From an uncultured Clostridia bacterium (GTDB lineage: Bacteria > Bacillota > Clostridia > Christensenellales > UBA1242), in contig CALWRN010000036.1 in NCBI GenBank assembly GCA_944383975.1, forward strand, positions 1 to 36,770: a stretch of 36,770 nt of DNA. Direction: 5' to 3'. Under the pieces are notes generated by a model. It was not told the origin of the DNA, searched no databases, and saw only the letters and a list, made by a program, of their open reading frames with translations. Position numbers and translations under genes: made by a program. Positions 28,777 through 36,080 of the stretch are shown in pieces (position 1 is the first letter of the stretch; each line of letters opens with the position of its first letter).

Positions 28777-29739
28777 ATGGAAAAAATAATAAATTATTTA
28801 GATTATCAATTTTATTTGCTTCAAAAAGAAATAAAAGAGCTTTCACCATCTCAACTTTTTGAAAAGATTAAAGCAAATTACAAATCATTACCTCTTGAAA
28901 TTAAAAAGATTCTAGAAAATTATTTTGATAGATTTTCATTTTGGGGCAGTTTACATGAAAAGCAGAATGACTTTAATGAAATAGAAATAAAAGCCAAAAC
29001 TTTATCTTGTCATATTGATGATTTTGTGTGGTTATATAACAAACTTTCAGATTATTCTTCAAAGCATCTTTTATTTTCTATTTTAAATAACTTTGTAAAC
29101 TATGATTTTAAAAATTTAGGCGACTCCATAAAAAGAGTAGGAAAACATTATTTTGATTTTGACATATTGCCAAAATGTGAAAATGAAGTTTTTGTTGATT
29201 TAGGGGCATACACAGGTGATACAGTTTTAGATTTTTTAAATTGTTATAGTATAGACTGTTATAATAAAATTTATTGCTACGAGATAACACCATCAGTATT
29301 TGAAATTTTAAAGAAAAATTTATCGTCTTATAAAAATATTGTTTTTAATAACAAAGCAGCTTCAAACGAAAATGGGTTTATTTCAGTAAAGGATAATTTA
29401 ATAGACAAATCAGCAAACACAACAATCTGTGATGGAAGTGCTAAGATTAAAAGTGTTTGTATTGATGAAGATATAAAAGAAAAAATAACAATAATAAAGA
29501 TGGACATAGAAGGAGATGAAGAAAAAGCGCTGATAGGTTGTAAGAATCATATAAAAGATGATAGTCCTGTGTTAATGATTTCAATCTATCATAACAATGA
29601 TCATTATTGGAAAATTCCTAAACTTATATATAAATTTAACAAAAAATATAATTTCTATCTAAGAAATTTTGGTGGAGAACTTTATCCAACAGAGATTGTT
29701 TTATATGCAATTCCAAAAACTTTTAATAAGAAAAAATAA
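28777..29739 (+). CDS. FkbM-family SAM-dependent methyltransferase
   Basis: 320 residues. Residues 1-130 are a helical N-terminal region without a recognisable domain. From about 136 the FkbM (Methyltransf_21) domain begins: FVDLGAYTGDTVLDF (Asp141, the SAM-binding motif I), YCYEITPSVFEILKKNL (motif II with the acidic residue), a strand with NKAASNE, and IIKMDIEGDEEKALIG, where the DIEG motif is a hallmark of FkbM proteins. Most modify sugars or lipids; here it is a free-standing cytoplasmic enzyme with no sugar cluster around it. No ribosome binding site precedes the ATG, and the -10 ends six bases before it, so the mRNA should be leaderless. Followed by a terminator. Confidence 0.88.
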   Translation: MEKIINYLDYQFYLLQKEIKELSPSQLFEKIKANYKSLPLEIKKILENYFDRFSFWGSLHEKQNDFNEIEIKAKTLSCHIDDFVWLYNKLSDYSSKHLLFSILNNFVNYDFKNLGDSIKRVGKHYFDFDILPKCENEVFVDLGAYTGDTVLDFLNCYSIDCYNKIYCYEITPSVFEILKKNLSSYKNIVFNNKAASNENGFISVKDNLIDKSANTTICDGSAKIKSVCIDEDIKEKITIIKMDIEGDEEKALIGCKNHIKDDSPVLMISIYHNNDHYWKIPKLIYKFNKKYNFYLRNFGGELYPTEIVLYAIPKTFNKKK

Positions 29740-29745
29740 TAAAAT

Positions 29746-29779
29746 AAAAAGATTATAGCTTTTAACTATAATCTTTTTT
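29746..29779. terminator. Bidirectional terminator between FkbM and amidase genes
   Basis: AAAAAGATTATAG / CTATAATCTTTTT, 13-bp stem with a 7-nt loop. Confidence 0.92.
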
Positions 29780-29813
29780 GATTTTTTAAAGTTTTTCAAT
29801 ATCTTTATGTCTT

Positions 29814-30842
29814 TTAAAGTTTTGTTAAAGCATTCCATGTATTGTTTCCAACAATACCATCTACAACAAGATTGTTGTTTTTTTGAAAATTTTTAACAGC
29901 AGTTAAAGTTTTGTTTCCAAATATTCCGTCAATATCTCCCACAGGATATAAATTACTTTCTAAAAGTTGTTGTAAAAATTTTACATATGCTCCACGATAA
30001 TTAATTTTTAAAAGTGGATAAGGTGATAGTGTCAATAAAGTTTTCCATGTATTTTTTCCAACCAATCCATCTTGTGTAAGAGAATTTTCTTTTTGAAAAC
30101 GTAAAACAGCATCCTGTGTTTTATTTCCCCAAATTCCATCAATGGTCAAGTTATTGCCATATTGATTTAAGATAAATTGCAACAAAAATACAAAATTGCC
30201 TTTGTCGCCAAGCCTTAAAAGTGGATAATTAGAGAGGTTATCTCTTGTAATAAAATCAACACCTAAATAATCGCAAACCCCATGACAAGCCTCTTCGCCA
30301 ACTTCTGTTTGGAATAATGGATTAATCATAAGTTGGGCTTCTCTTAAATTGGTCATAAAGCCAGATTCTATTAATGAAGATGGACAATTAACATTTGAAA
30401 GAACTCCAACATTAAGAGTTTTGACACCTCTTCCATTTTGTTCTGTTCCTTTTATTAATTGATTGTAAAGGTCTTGTGCAAGTTGTCTACTTTGAGTTGC
30501 TTTTATATTTGAAGGGGAATAATAAACTTCAAGCCCAGATGCTGAATTAAATGAAGTTCCGAAAGCATTATAAGCAAAGGTTACTAAAAGTGTTAAGTTT
30601 TGAGAATTTATCCTGCGAACTCTTTCTGAGATTGATATATCTTGTAATTCAGGTTTTACATCAAAAACAGAGAAGTCTTGTCGCATACAAGCTTCAATAA
30701 ATTTATTTTTTGCGGCTCTATTAAATTCATTTTCATAAATTTGCCTGTTAAGTCCAGGAACAACAGGAGTTCTTTTTCCTGCAGTTGGAGGATTAACACC
30801 ATGCTCATCATTTGCGCCAATATAAAAATCTTCGTTTGCCAT
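29814..30842 (-). CDS. Peptidoglycan amidase (Amidase_3) with two peptidoglycan-binding domains; one zinc ligand apparently changed
   Basis: 342 residues from the ATG at 30842 (AAAGGAG upstream; an in-frame ATG at 30875 lacks a ribosome binding site). Residues 1-190 form an Amidase_3-type domain with GANDEHGVNPPTAGKRTP, YENEFNRAA (Glu ligand) and LIESGFMTN (catalytic Glu). Residues about 200-342 are two PG_binding_1 repeats, each with the phrases DGIWG/DGIFGNKT and VDGIVGNNTW. Such enzymes cut the bond between MurNAc and L-Ala. The usual SIHxNA motif reads VTFAYNA here: the second zinc His is replaced by Ala, so catalysis may be impaired or altered. There is no signal peptide, as in some spore or cytoplasmic autolysins. 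Confidence 0.82.
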   Translation of the reverse strand: MANEDFYIGANDEHGVNPPTAGKRTPVVPGLNRQIYENEFNRAAKNKFIEACMRQDFSVFDVKPELQDISISERVRRINSQNLTLLVTFAYNAFGTSFNSASGLEVYYSPSNIKATQSRQLAQDLYNQLIKGTEQNGRGVKTLNVGVLSNVNCPSSLIESGFMTNLREAQLMINPLFQTEVGEEACHGVCDYLGVDFITRDNLSNYPLLRLGDKGNFVFLLQFILNQYGNNLTIDGIWGNKTQDAVLRFQKENSLTQDGLVGKNTWKTLLTLSPYPLLKINYRGAYVKFLQQLLESNLYPVGDIDGIFGNKTLTAVKNFQKNNNLVVDGIVGNNTWNALTKL

Positions 30843-30926
30843 TTCATCTCCTTTTATACAAAAATTTATATGCAACGTGAAAATGGAATGTTATTTTAAA
30901 TTGATTGATTTTGTTACATTGCATGT

Positions 30927-30955
30927 TTGATTTTTATATGGGTATATGATATAAT
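30927..30955 (+). promoter_or_regulatory. Promoter of the superoxide reductase/matrixin unit
   Basis: TTGATT (30927-30932), 17 bp, TATAAT (30950-30955) in a TATGATATAAT extended -10. Confidence 0.75.
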
Positions 30956-30978
30956 AGATATGTAATACGGAGGATTTA

Positions 30979-31356
30979 ATGAAAAAGTTAAAATTTTATA
31001 GATGTAAACATTGTGGAAATGTAGTCGTTAAATTAGTTGATAGTGGTGTTCCTGTGATTTGCTGCGGTGAAATAATGCAGGAAATTAATGTAAATACAAC
31101 AGACGGTGCAGTTGAAAAACATAAACCAGTTGTAAGCATTAACGGGAATAATGTTAAAGTTGTGGTTGGCGAAGTTTTGCATCCCATGACAGAAGAGCAT
31201 TATATTTCATTAATCATTTTAGAAACAAATAATGGTTTTTATGTAAAGAATTTAATGCCAAACAACAAACCTCAAGCTGAGTTTGTATTATCAGAAGGGG
31301 AAAGTTATGTAAAAGCTTATTCATATTGCAATTTGCATGGAATGTGGTCTGACTAA
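30979..31356 (+). CDS. dfx: Desulfoferrodoxin (superoxide reductase)
   Basis: 125 residues, two iron centres. The N-terminal desulforedoxin part has CKHCG and CCGE (Fe(Cys)4), and the C-terminal superoxide reductase part has EKHKPVV, EVLHPMTEEHYISL and YCNLHGMW, which hold the Fe(His)4Cys site. The enzyme reduces superoxide to hydrogen peroxide without making oxygen, a mark of strict anaerobes. Length and both motifs are complete. GGAGG precedes the ATG. The matrixin-like gene follows after 11 bp, in the same transcript; a common stress function is possible but not shown. Confidence 0.95.
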   Translation: MKKLKFYRCKHCGNVVVKLVDSGVPVICCGEIMQEINVNTTDGAVEKHKPVVSINGNNVKVVVGEVLHPMTEEHYISLIILETNNGFYVKNLMPNNKPQAEFVLSEGESYVKAYSYCNLHGMWSD

Positions 31357-31367
31357 AGAAGGGAGAA

Positions 31368-32045
31368 ATGTTAAAAAGCAGAAAAATTTATAGAATATTA
31401 ATTCCAATTTTTGTTATGAGTTCTATTATAGGAATTCCATTAAGTTTCTCATACATGGCGGTAAAAGCAAGTCAAGTTAACAGAGAAGGAGATACAAGGT
31501 TTTTTAAAAACTCATTATTTATGGATATGCATTCAAGTATCTCTTCCGATCCAATATTAATAAAAATGAAAGATTTTACTTATGAGGAATCTATAGAAGT
31601 AAAAAAGGCGATTTCTCAAATAGATGAATTATCAGACAATTTAAATTATATTTATGAAAATGATTCAAAAGGAAAGCCTATAAGAGTTATTTATATAAAT
31701 AATAATGTTGAATTACCAAATACTATTGGAGGAACAACTAAATATAAAGCAGATGATTTAAGTGCTGAAATTTTATACCCAATTGAAATAAATATAAGAG
31801 AGGGATTAATAAACTATGTTTATAGTGAAGATCATAGTAAAACATTGCTTGCATCTGTTATTACTCACGAAATGATGCATACATTAGGTTTTTCAGATTT
31901 AAAAACAGAAAAATGGCTAGGTCAATCAATTATGTATTATAATTTAAGTGACTCAAGTGACCATGGTGTTGCAGGGTTAACAGAACAAGATAAAAAAGAC
32001 ATAATCTCAGTTTATGGAGAAAGCGAAGATTTGGAAAATATTTAA
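31368..32045 (+). CDS. Secreted or membrane-anchored matrixin-like metalloprotease
   Basis: 225 residues. An N-terminal hydrophobic helix (about 10-30) acts as anchor or signal peptide. The zinc motif HEMMHTLGFSD is at 167-177, the HExxHxxGxxH/D form of metzincins, and SIMYYN follows as a Met-turn about 20 residues later, which fits a small matrixin. The last Zn ligand is Asp rather than His. The substrate is unknown. GGGAG precedes the ATG at 31368. It is co-transcribed with the superoxide reductase and ends at a bidirectional terminator. Confidence 0.82.
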   Translation: MLKSRKIYRILIPIFVMSSIIGIPLSFSYMAVKASQVNREGDTRFFKNSLFMDMHSSISSDPILIKMKDFTYEESIEVKKAISQIDELSDNLNYIYENDSKGKPIRVIYINNNVELPNTIGGTTKYKADDLSAEILYPIEINIREGLINYVYSEDHSKTLLASVITHEMMHTLGFSDLKTEKWLGQSIMYYNLSDSSDHGVAGLTEQDKKDIISVYGESEDLENI

Positions 32046-32046
32046 A

Positions 32047-32076
32047 AAAAAGAGAACAGATATTTGTTCTCTTTTT
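32047..32076. terminator. Bidirectional terminator
   Basis: AAAAAGAGAACA / TGTTCTCTTTTT, 12-bp stem with a 6-nt loop; lies between convergent genes. Confidence 0.92.
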
Positions 32077-32096
32077 ATATTTAATTAATTTTTAAC

Positions 32097-32750
32097 TTAT
32101 TTTTTATTAATAATATCATTTTCATATTGTGTTTTAAAGCCCCTGTTAACTTCTGGTCTTAATTCATTAGGAAATTCAATATCATTTTTAATATCATTAA
32201 CTATTTTTTGTAGTTTATTAGTAATAAAATATGGATCAGTTATGTCATATAAAACTTGAGAATGGCTTTTGCTGGAAATATATATGTCGCCAACTTTTAA
32301 GAGTTTGTCAATCCAAGATACTTTTAAAGATACAGAAGTTATGTCATTATAATAAATATTTATGATGTCGATTCCAATCACGCCAGATCTTATGATTATT
32401 CTCTCATTTGTAAAGGCATATTCAATATTTTTATGTTTTCTATTTGCACTAACAACATTTGCAAGCCATATCCAAACGGGAGTTAGGTGAATAATAAAGA
32501 ATAAAGATAGTATGATAATTGCATAAACTGGAAGTTCTTCTCCAAATATAAAAAGAGTAGCAATAAACCCACCATCAAAAATTAGCCATATTAAAGCAAG
32601 TGGAAGCATACTGAAAATAGAAGATAGAATAAAAGCAGATTTTTTTGGTTTTCCTCTCCAAAGAAGTTGTTCTCCGTCATTAATCAAATCTTCAATTTTA
32701 TTATTTTGCATTTTATCATTTTTGAAATAGTTTTCATCAATATTTTTCAT
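32097..32750 (-). CDS. Bacterial PH-domain (bPH2/YdbT-like) membrane protein
   Basis: 217 residues: a soluble N-terminal part (1-40), two membrane helices (about 42-68 and 72-98), then a bacterial PH-like domain (about 105-185: NIEYAFTNERIIIRSGVIGIDIINIYYNDITSVSLKVSWIDKLL, where the R-I-I-x-R-S-G turn and the VGDIYI strand are typical) and a charged tail. bPH2 proteins sit at the inner face of the membrane and often act in envelope stress or exist as scaffold proteins; the exact role is unknown. RBS AAGGGT precedes the ATG. The gene is divergent from the Ig-like/MBL pair. Confidence 0.78.
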   Translation of the reverse strand: MKNIDENYFKNDKMQNNKIEDLINDGEQLLWRGKPKKSAFILSSIFSMLPLALIWLIFDGGFIATLFIFGEELPVYAIIILSLFFIIHLTPVWIWLANVVSANRKHKNIEYAFTNERIIIRSGVIGIDIINIYYNDITSVSLKVSWIDKLLKVGDIYISSKSHSQVLYDITDPYFITNKLQKIVNDIKNDIEFPNELRPEVNRGFKTQYENDIINKK

Positions 32751-32884
32751 ACATTACCCTTATTTAATATAAATATGCTTTTTTATAAAAGTTTAGTTTA
32801 TTTACATCTTGTATTTTAAATATAACATAAACTTATTTGAAAAGCAAAGGCTTTTCATTTGATTGTTTTTTTTCTGATTTAAGA

Positions 32885-32914
32885 TTGATTTGATTAACTC
32901 TTTTATGATAGAAT
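32885..32914 (+). promoter_or_regulatory. Promoter of the Ig-like/MBL operon
   Basis: TTGATT (32885-32890), 18 bp, TAGAAT (32909-32914) with upstream TG. Confidence 0.5.
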
Positions 32915-32940
32915 TTATACATAGATTAATAGGAGAATTT

Positions 32941-33303
32941 ATGACAGCAAAAAACAAAATAAAAAAAGTGCAAAAGCGCCATCCTATAAGTTTTTTAATA
33001 GTTGTTGTGGTTTTGGTGGTAACTGCAATTGCAGGATATTTCACTTGTAAACATTTAACTCAAAATGATAAATTTGAAATAATAGGCGAAAAAACAATTA
33101 CTCTTACAGTAGGAAGTGAGTATGAAGATGAAGGTGCTAAAGCTATTGCTTTTGGAAAGGATATATCAAGTCAAATAAAAGCAGAATCAAATGTTGATTT
33201 TAATAAGATTGGGGAATATTACATAAAGTACTCCGTTGATAATATCTTATATAAAGATGTTTATCGCTATAGATATATTAAGATTGTGGACGTGTCAGAA
33301 TGA
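32941..33303 (+). CDS. Membrane-anchored protein with a single Ig-like (DUF5011-type) domain
   Basis: 120 residues from the ATG at 32941 (AGGAG six to seven bases upstream; an ATG at 32890 has none). A basic N-terminus (KNKIKKVQKRH), one membrane helix at about 17-40, then an extracellular Ig-like domain of about 75 residues (FEIIGEKTITLTVGSEYEDEGAKA, GEYYIKYSVDN, YRYIKIVDV) like DUF5011 modules. The last base of the stop overlaps the next start (ATGA), so this protein and the metallo-beta-lactamase protein are translationally coupled and probably interact or act together on the outer surface. Function unknown. Confidence 0.78.
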   Translation: MTAKNKIKKVQKRHPISFLIVVVVLVVTAIAGYFTCKHLTQNDKFEIIGEKTITLTVGSEYEDEGAKAIAFGKDISSQIKAESNVDFNKIGEYYIKYSVDNILYKDVYRYRYIKIVDVSE

Positions 33304-34415
33304 GCAATAAAAAGGTTGTAGTTTTGACAGTTCTTTTAGCCATAGTTTTCTCAATATTAGGCTTTGCAGGTGGTTTTGCTGGTTACATATATTTTAATAA
33401 AGCTGAATCTGATATTTTGTCAATCGGAGATTTGCGTATTCATTTTATGACTTTAGGAAATCGTTATTCTGGAGATTGTATATTGGTTCAAAGTGGAGAT
33501 ACTGATATATTAATAGATGCAGGTTCTCGTCCAGGATCAGCAGAATCAATAATTGATTATGTGGATCAATATGTTCAAGATAATACACTTGAGTTTGTAA
33601 TTGCCACTCATTCTGATAGAGATCATATCGCTGCTTTTCCAAGTTCAACAAGCACTGAAGGAATTTTTGAACATTATAAAGTTGAAACAATAATTGATTT
33701 TCCTCTTACAAACAAAGATAGAGAAGATGTGGCTATTCTTGACAGCTATTATACCGCTAGAGATAATGAGGTTTTGGAAGGGGCTGTGCATTATAATGCT
33801 TTGGAGTGCTATAATAATGAAAATGGAGCAAAGAGAGTTTATCAAATATCTGACAATGTTGAAATGGAAATTTTATATAATTACTATTACGAAAATAAAG
33901 CATCAAATGAAAATGATTATTCAGTATGTTTAATGTTTAATCAAGGCGAAAATCACTATTTGTTTACAGGAGACCTTGAAAAAAGCGGAGAAGAACATTT
34001 GGTTAGTTACTATAATCAAAATCAAGGGGGATTGCCTAAATGCATACTTTATAAAGCAGGGCATCACGGCTCACCAACTTCTTCAAGCCCAGAACTTATG
34101 AGTCAAATTCAACCTGAATATGTTGTTGTATGTTGTTGTGCTGGGACAAGCGAGTTTACAGATGTTAAAGATAATCAATTTCCTTCTCAAGAATTTATAG
34201 ATAACGTTGCTCCATATACTGATAAAATTTATATACCAACAGTAGTTGATTATTATGAGGAAAACGGCAAAACAATGGAAACATATAAACTTCTGAATGG
34301 TAATATTTTGTTTATTATAAATGGACAAAATATAAAAATAGAATTTTCTAACAATGATTTAATATTAAAAGAAACATCATGGTTCAAAGAAAATAGGGTG
34401 TGGCCAGAACAATAA
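33300..34415 (+). CDS. ComEC-like metallo-beta-lactamase-fold protein, extracellular, membrane-anchored
   Basis: 371 residues. One N-terminal membrane helix (about 7-30) places the rest outside. The metallo-beta-lactamase fold is of the ComEC/Rec2 C-terminal type: GDCILVQSGDTDILIDAG, THSDRDHIAAF (the HxDxDH zinc motif), LFTGDLEKSGEE, YKAGHHGSPTSS with another His, and PEYVVVCCCAG. Such free-standing proteins hydrolyse nucleic acid or phosphodiesters; full ComEC with its membrane channel is absent. The pair with the Ig-like protein is overlapping by four bases. A possible role is surface DNA degradation or nutrient scavenging (inference). Followed by a strong terminator. Confidence 0.85.
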   Translation: MSNKKVVVLTVLLAIVFSILGFAGGFAGYIYFNKAESDILSIGDLRIHFMTLGNRYSGDCILVQSGDTDILIDAGSRPGSAESIIDYVDQYVQDNTLEFVIATHSDRDHIAAFPSSTSTEGIFEHYKVETIIDFPLTNKDREDVAILDSYYTARDNEVLEGAVHYNALECYNNENGAKRVYQISDNVEMEILYNYYYENKASNENDYSVCLMFNQGENHYLFTGDLEKSGEEHLVSYYNQNQGGLPKCILYKAGHHGSPTSSSPELMSQIQPEYVVVCCCAGTSEFTDVKDNQFPSQEFIDNVAPYTDKIYIPTVVDYYEENGKTMETYKLLNGNILFIINGQNIKIEFSNNDLILKETSWFKENRVWPEQ

Positions 34416-34446
34416 AAAAAGATGTTTTTAAAACATCTTTTTTTTG
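34416..34446 (+). terminator. Terminator after the MBL gene
   Basis: AAAAAGATGTTT / AAACATCTTTTT with TTA loop, starting right after the stop. Confidence 0.9.
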
Positions 34447-34480
34447 TGATATCAATTTTGTTTTATAAAATCATGTTATA

Positions 34481-34489
34481 TGATATAAT
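34481..34489 (+). promoter_or_regulatory. Extended -10 promoter of the exonuclease gene
   Basis: TGATATAAT (TATAAT 34484-34489); weak -35. Confidence 0.6.
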
Positions 34490-34511
34490 CAAATAAGTTA
34501 AGGAGAGTAAC

Positions 34512-35456
34512 TTGTATTATTTATTTTTTGATATAGAGTGTAGTGACGGAATACATATTTGTTCTTTTGGTTATTGTTTAACAGATGATAAGTTTAATGT
34601 TATAAAAAAGGAAGATATAGTAATAAATCCAGAAAGCAAATTTATTTTATCAAAGAACAGGAGAAGACCTAAAATAAACCTAGCATATAGCGAAGAATTT
34701 TTTGTTAAACAGAAAAATTTTTTAAGTCACTATCCAAAGATTAAAGATATTTTATGCAAAGAAAATCAGATAATTTTGGGACATAGTATTTTAAGTGATT
34801 TTCATTTTTTGTATAATGCTTGTGAAAGATATTCTCTTCCTAACTTGGAATTAACAGGGTTTGATATTCAAAAGTTATATCAAATATATTTCAATAAAAA
34901 GAATGTTCAATCGCTAGAGAGTATATTAAACGAGTTAAATATTGAAAATAATAAAATAAGACTTCACAAAAGTTGTGATGATGCTTTTGCAACAATGCTT
35001 GTGGCAAAAAGAATTTGTGAAATAGAGAAAATATCGCTTGATACTATTGTTAATAAATATAAAGATTGCTTTATAGATGGAAGAAATTTAAAAATAAAGA
35101 ATAAGAAAAAATCTTTTAATGAAGAAATTGCCCAATTAAGAAAAGATTTGCTAAAAAATTACAAATTAAAAATTGCATTTTCAGAAGATTTTAAAACGTT
35201 AAGTAAAAAAGAAAAAATTGAAATCATAAAAGGAATGTTTTCCTATGGTTATGATTTTACAGCTAAAGTTAATGAATGTAATATTTTTGTTAAGGGCAAA
35301 GAAAAACAAAACAGAGAAATATATTGCGATAGGTTAATAGGTAGAGGACAAAACATCAAAAAATTATCATTTAATGAATTTTTAAAAATGGTAGAAACTA
35401 AGAATGATTTATTAAAGGGATATCAGGGGGATATACAAATTAAAAAATTAGGTTAA
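34512..35456 (+). CDS. DEDDh 3'-5' exonuclease (DnaQ-like), TTG start
   Basis: 314 residues. The start codon is a TTG at 34512, seven bases after AAGGAG; no ATG fits because the catalytic Asp and Glu of motif I (YLFFDIE, Asp7 and Glu9) come right after it. Motif II is near ILGHSILSDFHFL and motif III is HKSCDDAFAT (the HxxxD form that makes it DEDDh), so the nuclease core spans about 1-175. Residues about 180-314 are a lysine-rich extension without a recognised domain, possibly for nucleic acid binding. Such enzymes trim DNA or RNA ends in repair or RNA maturation. It lies just before tRNA-Ile, with no terminator between. Confidence 0.85.
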   Translation: MYYLFFDIECSDGIHICSFGYCLTDDKFNVIKKEDIVINPESKFILSKNRRRPKINLAYSEEFFVKQKNFLSHYPKIKDILCKENQIILGHSILSDFHFLYNACERYSLPNLELTGFDIQKLYQIYFNKKNVQSLESILNELNIENNKIRLHKSCDDAFATMLVAKRICEIEKISLDTIVNKYKDCFIDGRNLKIKNKKKSFNEEIAQLRKDLLKNYKLKIAFSEDFKTLSKKEKIEIIKGMFSYGYDFTAKVNECNIFVKGKEKQNREIYCDRLIGRGQNIKKLSFNEFLKMVETKNDLLKGYQGDIQIKKLG

Positions 35457-35496
35457 TACAATGTATATAAAAAATATTTTTTTTCAATAAATATTG

Positions 35497-35525
35497 TTGA
35501 CAAATATGATTAAAATATGTATAAT
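35497..35525 (+). promoter_or_regulatory. Promoter of tRNA-Ile and its leader
   Basis: TTGACA (35497-35502), exactly 17 bp, TATAAT (35520-35525): perfect consensus. Predicted start near 35532, about 94 nt before the tRNA. Confidence 0.92.
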
Positions 35526-35531
35526 CACTAT

Positions 35532-35625
35532 TGCAATCAAAAAATATACCATTTAATCCCTCATCCTTGGTATATTTAAAAATTGTAATATGTTATTTAA
35601 AGAACTTAAATAACAAATTGTTTAT
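35532..35625 (+). ncRNA. Structured 5' leader upstream of tRNA-Ile, possible small RNA
   Basis: Two perfect hairpins lie between promoter and tRNA: AAATATACC (35542-35550) / GGTATATTT (35569-35577) with an 18-nt loop carrying ATCCCTCATCC, and TGTTATTTAA (35591-35600) / TTAAATAACA (35606-35615) with a 5-nt loop. No T-run follows, so the transcript continues into the tRNA and is cut at its 5' end by RNase P. The C-rich loop is an anti-Shine-Dalgarno-like sequence. Confidence 0.5.
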
Positions 35626-35702
35626 AGAGATGTAGCTCAGCCGGTTAGAGCACCACCCTGATAAGGTGGGGGTCGGTGGTTCGAGTCCACTCATCTCTAC
35701 CA
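35626..35702 (+). tRNA. tRNA-Ile (anticodon GAT), CCA encoded
   Basis: Cloverleaf: acceptor AGAGATG / CATCTCT, A73, CCA; D-arm with GCTCAG...TTAGAGC; anticodon arm CCACC-CTGATAA-GGTGG, anticodon GAT; T-arm GGTGGTTCGAGTCCACT. It reads AUU and AUC; AUA decoding needs the CAT tRNA made by TilS. Confidence 0.97.
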
Positions 35703-35704
35703 AT

Positions 35705-35732
35705 AAGAAGTGTTTATAACACTTCTTTTTAA
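35705..35732 (+). terminator. Terminator after tRNA-Ile
   Basis: AAGAAGTGTT / AACACTTCTT with TAT loop, then TTT. Confidence 0.9.
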
Positions 35733-35810
35733 TTTTAACTTTAATGAATTTGAAAAATATTTACTATTGATTATGTTAAAAAACATCTAGCCAATTAAGT
35801 GCATAATGAT

Positions 35811-35947
35811 TTAATTAGTTTTGATGATTTTTATTATAGCATTTATATTAAAATTGTTTATATCAATATCATTGCTTGTTTTAAATAATTCCCACTTATC
35901 TTTAATCATAATATCTATGTAACAATTTTCAGTTTTTTATTTTTCAT
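35811..35947 (-). pseudogene. Possible frameshifted small gene remnant
   Basis: On the minus strand an ATG whose codon ends at 35947 opens MKNKKLKIVT and stops; one frame over, the same stretch reads through about 40 codons and contains a good 32-codon ORF (35909 down to 35811, IKDKWELFKTS and an Asn/Asp/Ile-rich tail). One missing base in the A-run would join them into a protein of about 45 residues. No ribosome binding site stands out. I cannot tell a decayed small gene from chance; the region 35733-36040 holds nothing else I can support. Confidence 0.25.
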
Positions 35948-36047
35948 AAGTCTTCTATCAAAATTATATTAATTTTAAAAATAAAATTAAAAAAGTTTGA
36001 TTTTTTTTACTAAAATGTGTAAAAAACAGAATGTTTGTTTAAGGTAC

Positions 36048-36076
36048 TTGCTTTTTATTTTTAAATATGCTATAAT
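36048..36076 (+). promoter_or_regulatory. Strong promoter of the large noncoding RNA
   Basis: TTGCTT (36048-36053), exactly 17 bp, TATAAT (36071-36076), plus TGC before it (extended -10). Predicted start about 36082-36084. Confidence 0.88.
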
Positions 36077-36080
36077 AATA

